Assembly (NCBI RefSeq): GCF_037201965.1 | Contig: NZ_CP147518.1 | Location: forward strand, 743,001-807,000 | Length of the DNA: 64,000 nt | Source of the DNA: Spirosoma sp. SC4-14 | Lineage (GTDB): Bacteria; Bacteroidota; Bacteroidia; Cytophagales; Spirosomataceae | Direction: 5' to 3' | Shown: positions 47,721 to 56,270 of the stretch, in pieces | How positions within the stretch are numbered: position 1 is the first letter of the stretch | Layout of the letters: every line of letters begins with the position of its first letter | Program-made: the position numbers and the translations under genes | The notes under the pieces: model-generated | What the model was told of the DNA's origin: nothing | What the model saw: only the letters and a program-made list of their open reading frames with translations | Databases searched by the model: none

Positions 47721-50210
47721 ATGCCTTCCCGTCTGTCTCAGGATCATCCCGAAAAGGGCCTGTCGTCTGCACAGGTCGAAGCCGCCCGGCGTCAGCATGG
47801 GTCAAACCGCCTGGCAACATCCGATTCGGGGTCTGTCTGGAGAATGGTTCTTGAGGTTATATCCGAACCCATGTTCATTCTGCTGGCCATTGCCTGTGGG
47901 CTATATGTTGCGCTGGGCGAATGGGAAGAAGGTGTCGTTTTGGGTATTGCGATGGGAGTAGTAGCGGGAATTTCTTTGTTTCAGACGATTCGGAGCGACC
48001 ATGCCCTACAGGCCCTTCGAAGACTTACTCAGCCCAGTGTATCCGTCCTGCGTAATGGAAGCCTTACGGTAGTTGGCACCGAAGAAATTGTAGTGGGCGA
48101 CCTGGTTTGGCTAACGGAAGGGCAAACCATACCTGCCGACGGTGTATTGGTGCAGGCTAACGATTGTTCTGTCGATGAGGCTGTGCTGACTGGTGAGTCG
48201 GTACCTGTTGCCAAAACAAACCCTAACTCGGATGTTTTCTTTGCCGGTACCTGGTTAACCTCGGGCAGTGCCTATGTGCGCATTACAAGCGTTGGTGCAA
48301 CCACCGAGCTAGGCCGGTTAGGTCAGTCGCTTCAGCATATTGAGGTTGAAAAAACACCCTTACAGCAGCAGATCGGTCAGTTTGTGCAACGAATGGCCTT
48401 TGTTGGCTTTGGCGCTTTTGCCTTGGTTTGGGGTGTCAACTTTGCCCAATCCGGCAATTGGGCTACATCATTACTACTTGGCCTTACAATTGCCATGTCG
48501 GTGCTGCCCGAAGAAATTCCGGTGGCTTTCAGTAGTTTTATGGCGTTGGGCGCTGCGCGTATGGTTCGTTTTGGCGTATTGACCAAACAACCGCAAACGG
48601 TCGAAAGCCTTGGATCGGCTACGGTGATCTGCACCGACAAAACAGGTACAATCACCAAAGAAGGCATGACGCTTTCTAAACTCTACGATGCGAAAACTCA
48701 CAAAATAATCGACCTTACCCGCGCCTTGTCCCATTCGGAGCGGCAGCTATTGGCCTATGCACGCTGGGCAAGCGAGCCCAAACCGTTCGATTCGATGGAA
48801 CGAGCCATTATTGATGCGTTCGGGCGGGAGTTTCCGCAGAGCGCTCCCCGGCCATTGCAGCACGAATACCCATTGGAAGGCGTCCCGCCTATGATGACGC
48901 ATGTGTATGCACCCCAGGCCGATGGAGTGCGGGTAGCGGGTAAAGGTGCGGTTGAACGAATTGTGCGGGTATGCCAATTGCCAGAAACCCAGGTCGCCGA
49001 AATACTCCAACAGGCTACTGAACTGGCCAAACAGGGCTATCGGGTTCTGGGCGTTGCGGGAAGCGATTGGGAGGGCGAAACCTATCCCCTGAAACAGGAC
49101 GATTTTAACTGGGATTTCAAAGGACTGGTTGCGCTGGAAAACCCACCCAAAGCCAATGCCAGGTCAGTTATCCATCAGTTCAACCGGGCCGGTATTACCG
49201 TGAAAATGATTACGGGTGATTCGCCCGAAACGGCTCAGGCCATTGCCCGGCAGGTAGACTTGCCCAATGCCGACCGGATTCTGACGGGGAAGCAGGTAAT
49301 GAGTATGGCAGATGCTGAGTTACAGGATCAGGTAGGGGCAGTCAATATTTTTGCCCGGATGTTTCCTGATGCCAAACTACGGGTAATTCGTGCGCTCAAA
49401 AGCATTGGTGAGGTTGTTGCCATGACCGGCGACGGTGTTAACGACGGACCTGCGTTGAAAGCAGCTCATATTGGCGTCGCTATGGGAAAACGCGGTACCG
49501 AACTGGCCAAACAGGCCGCATCGCTCGTATTGGTCAATGACGATTTGAGTGGAATGGTAAAGGCTATTGCGCAGGGACGTCGGATTTACCAGAATCTGAA
49601 ACAGGCCGTTGGCTATATCGTTTCTATTCATATCCCGATCATTCTGACCGTTACGCTGCCGCTGTTTCTGGGCTGGCGGTTCATTAACCTGTTTAGTCCG
49701 ATACACGTTATTTTTCTGGAACTGGTTATGGGGCCAACCTGCTCCATTGCCTTCGAGAATGAACCCGCTGGGCGTAATCTGATGAATGAGCCGCCCCGCC
49801 ATATGACCGACACGTTTTTTACAACCCGCGAACTGGGCTTCCGTGTTAGTCAGGGTGTGGTTATTGCCGTGGCTACATTGGGGATGTATTATTATGCTAT
49901 GCAACAGGGGCTTTCGCTGGATCGAGTGCGAACCACAACCTTTGTAACGCTTGTGCTGAGTAATATTTGGCTAACGCTGGCGAACCGTTCGAACCAGGAG
50001 TCGATTCTGACTACTATCCGTCGGCCTAATCCCATTTTGTGGTTAATGCTGGCTCTGACCGCGCTCATGCTCGTTGCTGCTTTATCAATCCCGGTGGTTC
50101 GACAACTGGCTCAGTTCACCCCACTGAGCCATGCCGAATTCAACCGTTGCCTGTTGGTGTCGCTGGGGAGTGTTATCTGGCTGGAAGCCTATAAGATTGT
50201 TAGGCGCTAG
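47721..50210 (+). CDS. P2-type cation-transporting ATPase
   Basis: The 829-residue protein has the full P-type layout: actuator domain with TGES (157-160), phosphorylation site DKTGTIT at D306 (Ile in place of the usual Leu), nucleotide domain, hinge MTGDGVNDGPALKAAHIGVAMG, and about ten membrane segments. Helix 4 has VLPEEIPVAF (262-270), where SERCA-type pumps have PEGLPA. The extra acidic residue is shared with some bacterial Ca/Mn or uncharacterised pumps, so the ion is not certain; Ca2+ is a reasonable guess. The length is shorter than eukaryotic SERCA, as expected. It is placed among stress and fermentation genes. Confidence 0.88.
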   Translation: MPSRLSQDHPEKGLSSAQVEAARRQHGSNRLATSDSGSVWRMVLEVISEPMFILLAIACGLYVALGEWEEGVVLGIAMGVVAGISLFQTIRSDHALQALRRLTQPSVSVLRNGSLTVVGTEEIVVGDLVWLTEGQTIPADGVLVQANDCSVDEAVLTGESVPVAKTNPNSDVFFAGTWLTSGSAYVRITSVGATTELGRLGQSLQHIEVEKTPLQQQIGQFVQRMAFVGFGAFALVWGVNFAQSGNWATSLLLGLTIAMSVLPEEIPVAFSSFMALGAARMVRFGVLTKQPQTVESLGSATVICTDKTGTITKEGMTLSKLYDAKTHKIIDLTRALSHSERQLLAYARWASEPKPFDSMERAIIDAFGREFPQSAPRPLQHEYPLEGVPPMMTHVYAPQADGVRVAGKGAVERIVRVCQLPETQVAEILQQATELAKQGYRVLGVAGSDWEGETYPLKQDDFNWDFKGLVALENPPKANARSVIHQFNRAGITVKMITGDSPETAQAIARQVDLPNADRILTGKQVMSMADAELQDQVGAVNIFARMFPDAKLRVIRALKSIGEVVAMTGDGVNDGPALKAAHIGVAMGKRGTELAKQAASLVLVNDDLSGMVKAIAQGRRIYQNLKQAVGYIVSIHIPIILTVTLPLFLGWRFINLFSPIHVIFLELVMGPTCSIAFENEPAGRNLMNEPPRHMTDTFFTTRELGFRVSQGVVIAVATLGMYYYAMQQGLSLDRVRTTTFVTLVLSNIWLTLANRSNQESILTTIRRPNPILWLMLALTALMLVAALSIPVVRQLAQFTPLSHAEFNRCLLVSLGSVIWLEAYKIVRR

Positions 50211-50271
50211 TCATTAAGTCATTAGAAGAAATAATACCAATGCCTACTTAACCAATGACCAATAGCTAATT
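50209..50271. repeat. tandem-word inverted repeat after the ATPase gene
   Basis: The 8-bp word AGTCATTA occurs twice in tandem at 50209-50224, beginning inside the ATPase stop codon. The right side (50251-50271) carries ACCAATG ACCAATA GCTAATT, roughly complementary words. It fills the gap to the convergent membrane-protein gene and even overlaps its last codons. Confidence 0.55.
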
Positions 50272-50781
50272 TGCCTGTAGGTGTTTCTGATTACGTCGAT
50301 TGGTTTTGCGTTTCCACAATAAATGATCACCCGGATGCTCACTAAGCCTATAAAAGCCAAGCGCCAGAAAAAGCATGGCCGGAAAAGCAGAGCCCAGACC
50401 CAATGGCAAAATAGCCAGCGAAAACAAAAAACCGGCTAGGCAACCCGCCCGAAACAATCGACCGGTCATAGGCATCGAAATTGCAATGAAAAGTTGTCCG
50501 GCGGCAATGGTCAGGATAAACGGAACCGTTATTTTCTCGAAAGGGCCGAGAATAAACCATCGGTAAACCGGAAACACGACATAGTCGGCAAAATCGGCGT
50601 AGACCCAGGGTGTTTCCAGCACGGTGATGATATTGAACCAACCGGCCCAGCCAAACAGCAGAGCCAGACTGAACCGGGCAAGTACAGGACGCCGGTAGCA
50701 GGCCGTTACCAGCAAAACAGCCACCAGATTCGTTAGAGTATAGGCAATCCAGAACGTGGAAGAAGAAAACAGCGTGTTCAT
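50266..50781 (-). CDS. four-segment membrane protein, DoxX-like
   Basis: The 171-residue protein has four to five hydrophobic segments (about 10-26, 35-52, 78-102 and 108-140) and a basic tail rich in Lys/Arg/Asn. The size, the aromatic loops (FGWAGWFNII, VFPVYRWFILGPFEK) and the helix spacing recall DoxX-type proteins, but the match is only an impression. It is followed upstream on the same strand by an 81-residue gene (33-base gap), likely cotranscribed. Its last codons lie in a repeat-word region. Confidence 0.62.
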   Translation of the reverse strand: MNTLFSSSTFWIAYTLTNLVAVLLVTACYRRPVLARFSLALLFGWAGWFNIITVLETPWVYADFADYVVFPVYRWFILGPFEKITVPFILTIAAGQLFIAISMPMTGRLFRAGCLAGFLFSLAILPLGLGSAFPAMLFLALGFYRLSEHPGDHLLWKRKTNRRNQKHLQAN

Positions 50782-50814
50782 TATGGGCGATAGGGTAGAG
50801 AATGGTTTTGATAC

Positions 50815-51060
50815 TTATCGAATATTAATCTGTTTCTCATCGTGATATTGCCGACGGCCATCGGACCAGTTGAGGCATACACGCCAGATACCTTTGGCCA
50901 GTTGAGCCGTTGAGATCACATGGCGGGGCTTTTCGGTTGGTTTAACCGGTATCTGGATAGTATCCTGAGCGTTACTACTCTGACTGAAAATCAGATCACC
51001 TTTTTGGAACGATGTGGGGAGCACAAAGGCCAGCAGTTGAGAAGTAGGTTCGAATGTCAT
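50815..51060 (-). CDS. small protein resembling the C-terminal part of FixH
   Basis: The product has 81 residues from the ATG at 51060; the frame is open further to 51117, but the extension is not protein-like. It has no signal peptide or membrane segment. The second half, AKGIWRVCLNWSDGRRQYHDEKQINI, resembles the end of FixH-type proteins and other small beta-sandwich domains (G-x-W-R-V-x-L-x-W-x-x-x-G-x-x-Y). No Cu-oxidase or fixG genes are nearby, so the comparison is weak. It forms a likely two-gene unit with the membrane protein at 50266-50781. Confidence 0.55.
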   Translation of the reverse strand: MTFEPTSQLLAFVLPTSFQKGDLIFSQSSNAQDTIQIPVKPTEKPRHVISTAQLAKGIWRVCLNWSDGRRQYHDEKQINIR

Positions 51061-51269
51061 GGCTGTTGAGGAATGAATTGTGGGCAATTGGTAACGGAAA
51101 CCGAAGTTCCCCGGCAAAGATGATTGTTGAGTAACCGGTTGGCCATGATGGCGGTCAGCAAATGAGCTGATTGGTTTCAGGTAGTCGGTTGATGAGCCTT
51201 ACCCCGTGTCGTTGAACGAATGGCCATCTTTGGAGAGTCAATCAAACACCCAGAAACCCCTGCCAGAAA

Positions 51270-52385
51270 ATGGTACGCTCCCTGATTTTCCTGTTATTAG
51301 GTCCGGTGCTGGCTATAGCACAGACCAGCGACGACTGGACCCGATTACGCCAGTATGCCGACGAAATCGGCGTTGATAGCCTATGCTCAACGCCCGACGC
51401 TACCTGTCTGAAAACCTATTTTACCCAGATTGTTTATGGAAGGCCGAGTCGGCGATTGGGTTATCAGGGACTGGCTCAACACATTGACACTGCTCGTATA
51501 AACCGCCTGACCAGTCAGTTCCTGGCCGGAGCCGACTGGTGTCCGCTGCTCGATTCGCTCGAATCGCATGATCGAAATTACCGACAGCTAAAAGAGTATT
51601 GCATGCGTTGTTTGCTCGATGATTATATGGCCGATTCATTAACCATCGAACAGGTGAAAACGACATTGAATTTTTACCGATGGCTAAACCGATTTTCGGC
51701 CGACAAACGAGTGGTCATAAATATTCCTTCGGCAACGCTACGGGTTATCGACCGCCAGGGCGAAACATTGCTCAGTAGCCGTGTCATTGTTGGTAAACCC
51801 AAAACGCCCACTCCCGTTTTTACAGCGCAGATTCTCAATGTTATAACATATCCCTACTGGAATGTGCCCCGGTCGATTGCGGTTAATGAACTGCTACCTA
51901 AAATTCGTAAAAATCCGGCCACTACGCTTGCCGATATGAACTTACAGGTCATTAATACCAATGGCCGTATCGTGTCACCCGATTCAATCGACTGGTCGAT
52001 TAGCGTTAAGAATTTTCCGTATCGCCTACGGCAATCAACCGGCTGCGATAATGCGCTGGGCCTTTTGAAGTTCACAATCAATGATCCGTACGACATTTAC
52101 CTGCACGACACTAATCAGCGGACGTTGTTTGCAAATGAATCGCGCTGGCTTAGTCACGGTTGTATCCGGGTCGAGAAACCAACCGAACTGGCTAATTTGC
52201 TGCTGGGAGCCAATCGGTTCGACGCGTCGTTTATGAATCGATGCCAAAAGCAGGCAAGCCCTAAAACCATTACCTTGCCTCAGCCAATTCCGGTAATTGT
52301 TTCCTACAACATTCTCGATGTCGACGATGCCGGAGCTATTCAGGTATATCGCGACGTGTACCACTGGTGGCGGCTGGATTTGTAA
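51270..52385 (+). CDS. exported L,D-transpeptidase (YkuD domain)
   Basis: Forms or edits 3-3 cross-links in peptidoglycan, or attaches proteins to it, in the periplasm. The 371-residue protein has a signal peptide (MVRSLIFLLLGPVLAIAQ), a helical N-terminal region (about 20-140) and the YkuD catalytic domain at about 148-320. The catalytic motif is SHGCIRVEKP with H296 and C298. The N-terminal scaffold is like that of YcbB-type enzymes but shorter. It is divergent from the small gene at 50815 and convergent with the phosphoketolase gene, with a long hairpin at their common 3' end. Confidence 0.9.
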   Translation: MVRSLIFLLLGPVLAIAQTSDDWTRLRQYADEIGVDSLCSTPDATCLKTYFTQIVYGRPSRRLGYQGLAQHIDTARINRLTSQFLAGADWCPLLDSLESHDRNYRQLKEYCMRCLLDDYMADSLTIEQVKTTLNFYRWLNRFSADKRVVINIPSATLRVIDRQGETLLSSRVIVGKPKTPTPVFTAQILNVITYPYWNVPRSIAVNELLPKIRKNPATTLADMNLQVINTNGRIVSPDSIDWSISVKNFPYRLRQSTGCDNALGLLKFTINDPYDIYLHDTNQRTLFANESRWLSHGCIRVEKPTELANLLLGANRFDASFMNRCQKQASPKTITLPQPIPVIVSYNILDVDDAGAIQVYRDVYHWWRLDL

Positions 52386-52394
52386 GATGGTTTG

Positions 52395-52463
52395 TTTATG
52401 GTTTACGGTTGCTTTGCATGAGTAGGATGTATGCCGATAAGCAGAGCAATCGTAAACCATAAA
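52395..52463. terminator. 23-bp-stem hairpin between convergent genes
   Basis: Arms 52395-52417 and 52441-52463 pair over 23 bp with two mismatches around a 23-base loop. The left arm contains the related 7-bp words TATGGTT and TACGGTT. It occupies the gap between the L,D-transpeptidase stop and the phosphoketolase stop and is suited as a bidirectional transcription end. Confidence 0.72.
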
Positions 52464-52469
52464 TCACCC

Positions 52470-54830
52470 TTAACTACGAACTTCAGGCATATCGAGACCA
52501 TTTTGCCGGATGTAGACCCCATGTTCATGGAGTTTGTTTTGGCACCATAGGGTTAATGCCTGGATGCCGGGCTGTTTTTCAATACGGTCCAATGCCGAAA
52601 GCACTAGCTGATAGCGACTCATGTTGTTGAGTACTAGCATATCGAAAGGTGTGGTTGTACGCCCTTCTTCCATATAACCCCGGACATGGAATCGGTTAGG
52701 ATTGGTCCGATGGTGTAGTAATTCATGAATCAGCGTTGGGTAGCCGTGAAAAGCGAAGATAACGGGTTTGTTGGGCGTGAAAAGCTGATCGAAAGCCGAT
52801 TCCCGAAAACCATGCGGATGATCTTCGGGCGACATTATGGTCAGCAAATCCAGTACATTCACTACCCGTACGCTCAGATTGGGCATATGCTCTTTAAGAA
52901 TAGCGGCTGCTGCCACCGTTTCGTTGGTCGGAACATCGCCTGCACAGGCCATCACCACATCGGGTTCGTTGCCTAACTCATGACTCGCCCATTGCCAGAC
53001 CGACATTCCCCGGCTACAGTGTGCTTTGGCCTCGTCTATGGTTAGCCACTGCTTTTGGCTGGCTTTAGAGGCAACAATCAGATTGATGTAATCGCGACTG
53101 CGGAGGCAATGATCAGTCACGGAGAGCAGGCAATTGGCATCGGGTGGGAGATATACCCGCGCTACGGAGCTTTTCTTGGCTACTACTGAATTTATAAAAC
53201 TGGGTACCTGGTGCGTATAACCATTGTGATCCTGACGCCATACGTGCGATGTGAGTAGGTAATTTAACGATGCCAGCGGTTTTCGCCAGGCTGTTTCCTT
53301 GCTTACTTTCAGCCATTTAGCATACTGGTTAAGCATGGAGTCTACCAATGGAATAAACGCTTCATAACAGCCAAAGAGTCCGTGGCGTCCCGTAAGCAGA
53401 TAGCCTTCCAGCCAACCTTCGCAAGTGTGTTCACTCAAAATTTCCATAACCCGACCCTCGGGCGAAAGGTATTCGTCTGTTTCGACCATTGGGCCCATCC
53501 AGGCCCGACTGGTTGCGTCGAAGAGGGGCGTCATGCGGTTAGAGGTCGTTTCGTCCGGGCAAACAATACGGAAGTTCTGGTTCGACTCATTCTGCCGGAA
53601 CACCTCAGCTAAAAACGTAGCCAGCGTATGCGTACCCTCAACCGACACCGCTCCCGGCGATGGTACCGAAACCGCATAATCGGCAAAATTGGGAAGATTG
53701 AGTGGCACGATCCGTTCGCCCCCATTGGCATTTGGATTCATGCCAATGCGTAGGTTACCCGTAGGGCAACTATTGACCACATCGGCAAAAGGCCGTCCGA
53801 GTTCATCGAATAGCTTTTCGGGATGATAGCTGCGGAGCCAGTGTTCGAGCGAAGCAAGCTGCGACGATTTGTGTGCCGGATCGGCTACTGGAAGCTGGTG
53901 CGAATGAAAAGTATTTTCGATGGGTTGCCCATCAACTGTTAGAGGGCAGGTCCAGCCTTTGGGGGTTTGCAGAATAAGCATTGGCCAGGCCGGAACACCC
54001 GTCAGCATACCTGCACGGGCCTGTTGCTGAATTTCCTGAATTTCCTGATAAGCCCAGTTCATGGCTTTCCACATAGCTACATGAACTTGCATAGGATCGC
54101 TGCCGCCAACAATTCGGACCTGATAACCGTAACCTGTAAACAGGTGAACTAGCTCGTCATGGCTCATTCGGCCATAAATTGTTGGGCCCGAAAGTTTGTA
54201 GCCATTGGCGTGTAATATCGGTAAAACAGCTCCCGATGTGGCCGGATTCAGGTATTTGTTCGAATGCCAGGCGGCTGCCAGCGGCCCGGTTTCGGCTTCG
54301 CCATCGCCAACAACGCAGGTTACCAGCAGATCGGGGTTGTCGAGTGCTGCACCATAGGCATGAGAGAGGCTATAACCCAACTCTCCCCCTTCCTGAATCT
54401 GGCCAGGAGTACCTGGCACCAGATGGCTAGGCAACCCTCCGGGCCACGAGAACTCACTGATCAGATGACGCATTCCTTTCAGGCCTACTTTATACTGAGG
54501 ATCAAATTCCCCCAATGTACCTTCCAGATACAAATTGGCCAGAATGGCAGGCGCTCCGTGTCCTGGCCCAACCACTAGCAGTACATGAGCATCGGTATGT
54601 TGAATAAGCCGATTGAGGTGCGTATAGATGAGGTTCAAACCAGGTTGGGTGCCCCAGTGCCCCAGTAATCGTGGTTTAATGTCGGAAGGTAGCAACGGGC
54701 GTTCCAGCAGGAAGTTGTCGCGCAGGTATAATTGAGCCGCCCCCAGATAATTGGTGGCTTGCCAGTAGCGATGGAGTTGATCCAGACGGTCGATCTGAGG
54801 AATGGTAGAAGATTCAATAGACTGAGTCAT
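52470..54830 (-). CDS. xfp: phosphoketolase (xylulose-5-phosphate / fructose-6-phosphate)
   Basis: A thiamine-diphosphate enzyme splitting xylulose 5-phosphate (and often fructose 6-phosphate) with phosphate into acetyl phosphate and glyceraldehyde 3-phosphate (or erythrose 4-phosphate). The 786 residues start at the ATG at 54830; 20 upstream in-frame codons lie inside the ackA end and are dismissed. Typical blocks: GRLLGHWGTQPGLNLIY-type region near 70, VVGPGHGAPAILANLYLEGT, the ThDP site CVVGDGEAETGPLAAAWHSNKYLNP, and GYCWLEGYLLTGRHGLF-like NTxGYE region. The start is 4 bases from the acetate kinase stop, so the pair is one operon giving acetate plus ATP. Confidence 0.95.
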   Translation of the reverse strand: MTQSIESSTIPQIDRLDQLHRYWQATNYLGAAQLYLRDNFLLERPLLPSDIKPRLLGHWGTQPGLNLIYTHLNRLIQHTDAHVLLVVGPGHGAPAILANLYLEGTLGEFDPQYKVGLKGMRHLISEFSWPGGLPSHLVPGTPGQIQEGGELGYSLSHAYGAALDNPDLLVTCVVGDGEAETGPLAAAWHSNKYLNPATSGAVLPILHANGYKLSGPTIYGRMSHDELVHLFTGYGYQVRIVGGSDPMQVHVAMWKAMNWAYQEIQEIQQQARAGMLTGVPAWPMLILQTPKGWTCPLTVDGQPIENTFHSHQLPVADPAHKSSQLASLEHWLRSYHPEKLFDELGRPFADVVNSCPTGNLRIGMNPNANGGERIVPLNLPNFADYAVSVPSPGAVSVEGTHTLATFLAEVFRQNESNQNFRIVCPDETTSNRMTPLFDATSRAWMGPMVETDEYLSPEGRVMEILSEHTCEGWLEGYLLTGRHGLFGCYEAFIPLVDSMLNQYAKWLKVSKETAWRKPLASLNYLLTSHVWRQDHNGYTHQVPSFINSVVAKKSSVARVYLPPDANCLLSVTDHCLRSRDYINLIVASKASQKQWLTIDEAKAHCSRGMSVWQWASHELGNEPDVVMACAGDVPTNETVAAAAILKEHMPNLSVRVVNVLDLLTIMSPEDHPHGFRESAFDQLFTPNKPVIFAFHGYPTLIHELLHHRTNPNRFHVRGYMEEGRTTTPFDMLVLNNMSRYQLVLSALDRIEKQPGIQALTLWCQNKLHEHGVYIRQNGLDMPEVRS

Positions 54831-54834
54831 GATA

Positions 54835-56052
54835 TTAATGGTTAATCGGTTTGTATTCAGTGTATAAGAGCTGTTGGGTCTGCTGCGCAATTATGTATTC
54901 TTCGTTGGTAGGAATGACCCGAACCACAGGACGTTGGCCTTCGGGCGAAATAATGGAAGCATTGGTCCGGTTTCGTTCTGCATCGAGCCCAATGCCTGAA
55001 TACTGGAGGTCTGAGCAGATTCGAGCCCTGATTTCGGGCGAATTTTCTCCAATTCCACCCGTAAAAACCAGCGTATCGAGGCCATTTAGTGCGGCTACTA
55101 ATCCGCCAAGCTGTTTTTGAGCCAGATAACAGAAAAGATCAATGGCATCGGCGGCATGCCGATGCTTAGGAGCCTGATTGAGCAGTGTCTGCATGTCGGA
55201 ACTGATGCCCGAAACGCCCCGTAATCCTGATTCGTCATTGAGTAAGTGACTAAGTGTTTCGCTAGTTGCATAGCCATTGGCGAGTAGATAAAGCAAAACA
55301 CCCGGATCGAGATCGCCAGAGCGGGTGCCCATCATAAGGCCGCCTGTAGGCGTAAAACCCATTGTTGTGTCAATACTTTTTCCGGACCGAACAGCTACCA
55401 TGCTGGCCCCATTGCCGAGGTGCGCCAGCACGACCCGTTCCTGAGTGGCCTGTGTGCCCGCCTGCTGGGCAAGCTGATCGAGCACATATTCATACGAAAG
55501 TCCATGAAAGCCATAGCGAACGATTCCTTTTTCGGCCAGATGGCGCGGAATGGGCAACCGCCGGGCACGATCGGGCATGGTTTGGTGAAAAGCCGTATCG
55601 AAACAAACGACCTGGGGTAAATTGGGATATAACTGATCGACAGCTTCAATCAGGCTAATTTCGGCTGGCAGATGGTCGGGTGCGAATGGAATTAGTGGTT
55701 TAAGGTCAGTTAACAGCTTCGCCGTAACACGTTGGGGTGTCTGATAGTTAGCTCCCCCGTGGACTAGCCGATGCCCAACGGCTTTAAGTTGCAACTCTGG
55801 TTGCTGCCCGAGCCAGTCAACTAAAACGGTTAAGGCTGCCGAATGGTCGGGCAGGTTGTGCTGACTGCTATGCAGGTTGTGTTCCGAATCGCGCAGTTCA
55901 ACGTAAGCGTCTGGTAAACCAATGCGCGCCAATTTCCCGGAGAGCCAGGATCGATCATTGGCTCCCCACGCATAGACCGCAAACTTCAGACTCGATGAAC
56001 CACTGTTTAGCACAAGTATATGTTGGGTCGGCGGGCTTAACTTTTTGTCCAT
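54835..56052 (-). CDS. ackA: acetate kinase
   Basis: Transfers the phosphate of acetyl phosphate to ADP, yielding ATP and acetate, in the cytoplasm. It has 405 residues from the ATG at 56052; a 16-codon upstream extension is not protein-like. ASKHA-fold motifs are clear: ILVLNSGSSSLKFAVY at the N terminus, VVCFDTAFHQTMP, RYGFHGLSYEYV, HLGNGASM and FTGGIGENSPEIR. It is the first gene of the ackA-xfp operon, divergent from the phosphorylase-like gene (218 bases between starts). No phosphotransacetylase gene is adjacent, as expected if phosphoketolase supplies the acetyl phosphate. Confidence 0.95.
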   Translation of the reverse strand: MDKKLSPPTQHILVLNSGSSSLKFAVYAWGANDRSWLSGKLARIGLPDAYVELRDSEHNLHSSQHNLPDHSAALTVLVDWLGQQPELQLKAVGHRLVHGGANYQTPQRVTAKLLTDLKPLIPFAPDHLPAEISLIEAVDQLYPNLPQVVCFDTAFHQTMPDRARRLPIPRHLAEKGIVRYGFHGLSYEYVLDQLAQQAGTQATQERVVLAHLGNGASMVAVRSGKSIDTTMGFTPTGGLMMGTRSGDLDPGVLLYLLANGYATSETLSHLLNDESGLRGVSGISSDMQTLLNQAPKHRHAADAIDLFCYLAQKQLGGLVAALNGLDTLVFTGGIGENSPEIRARICSDLQYSGIGLDAERNRTNASIISPEGQRPVVRVIPTNEEYIIAQQTQQLLYTEYKPINH

Positions 56053-56270
56053 GACAGCGTTACTAATGAGAGGGAGGGGATGGGGACTTGTAAACACCAT
56101 GTAAAATTGACCAGATTGGCACTGGAAAACCCTGACCAGACTCAGGCAGTAGACTATTAATAATCAGCATCGATAAGAATCACCCCAATTGCTGATGATT
56201 CTCAATCTATGGTCGGGCTTAATTCCAGACCTTCGGGCATACAACCAATTGAAACACTACACGTATTTTC
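56053..56270. promoter_or_regulatory. divergent control region of ackA-xfp and the phosphorylase-like gene
   Basis: This 218-base region must hold both promoters. The 8-bp word TGACCAGA occurs twice in direct orientation (56108-56115 and 56133-56140), 25 bases apart, a spacing near two and a half helix turns. ATCAGCA and TGCTGAT form a 7-bp inverted pair nearer the rightward gene. No exact TAnnTTTG element is seen on either strand, so these promoters may depend on an activator. Confidence 0.4.
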
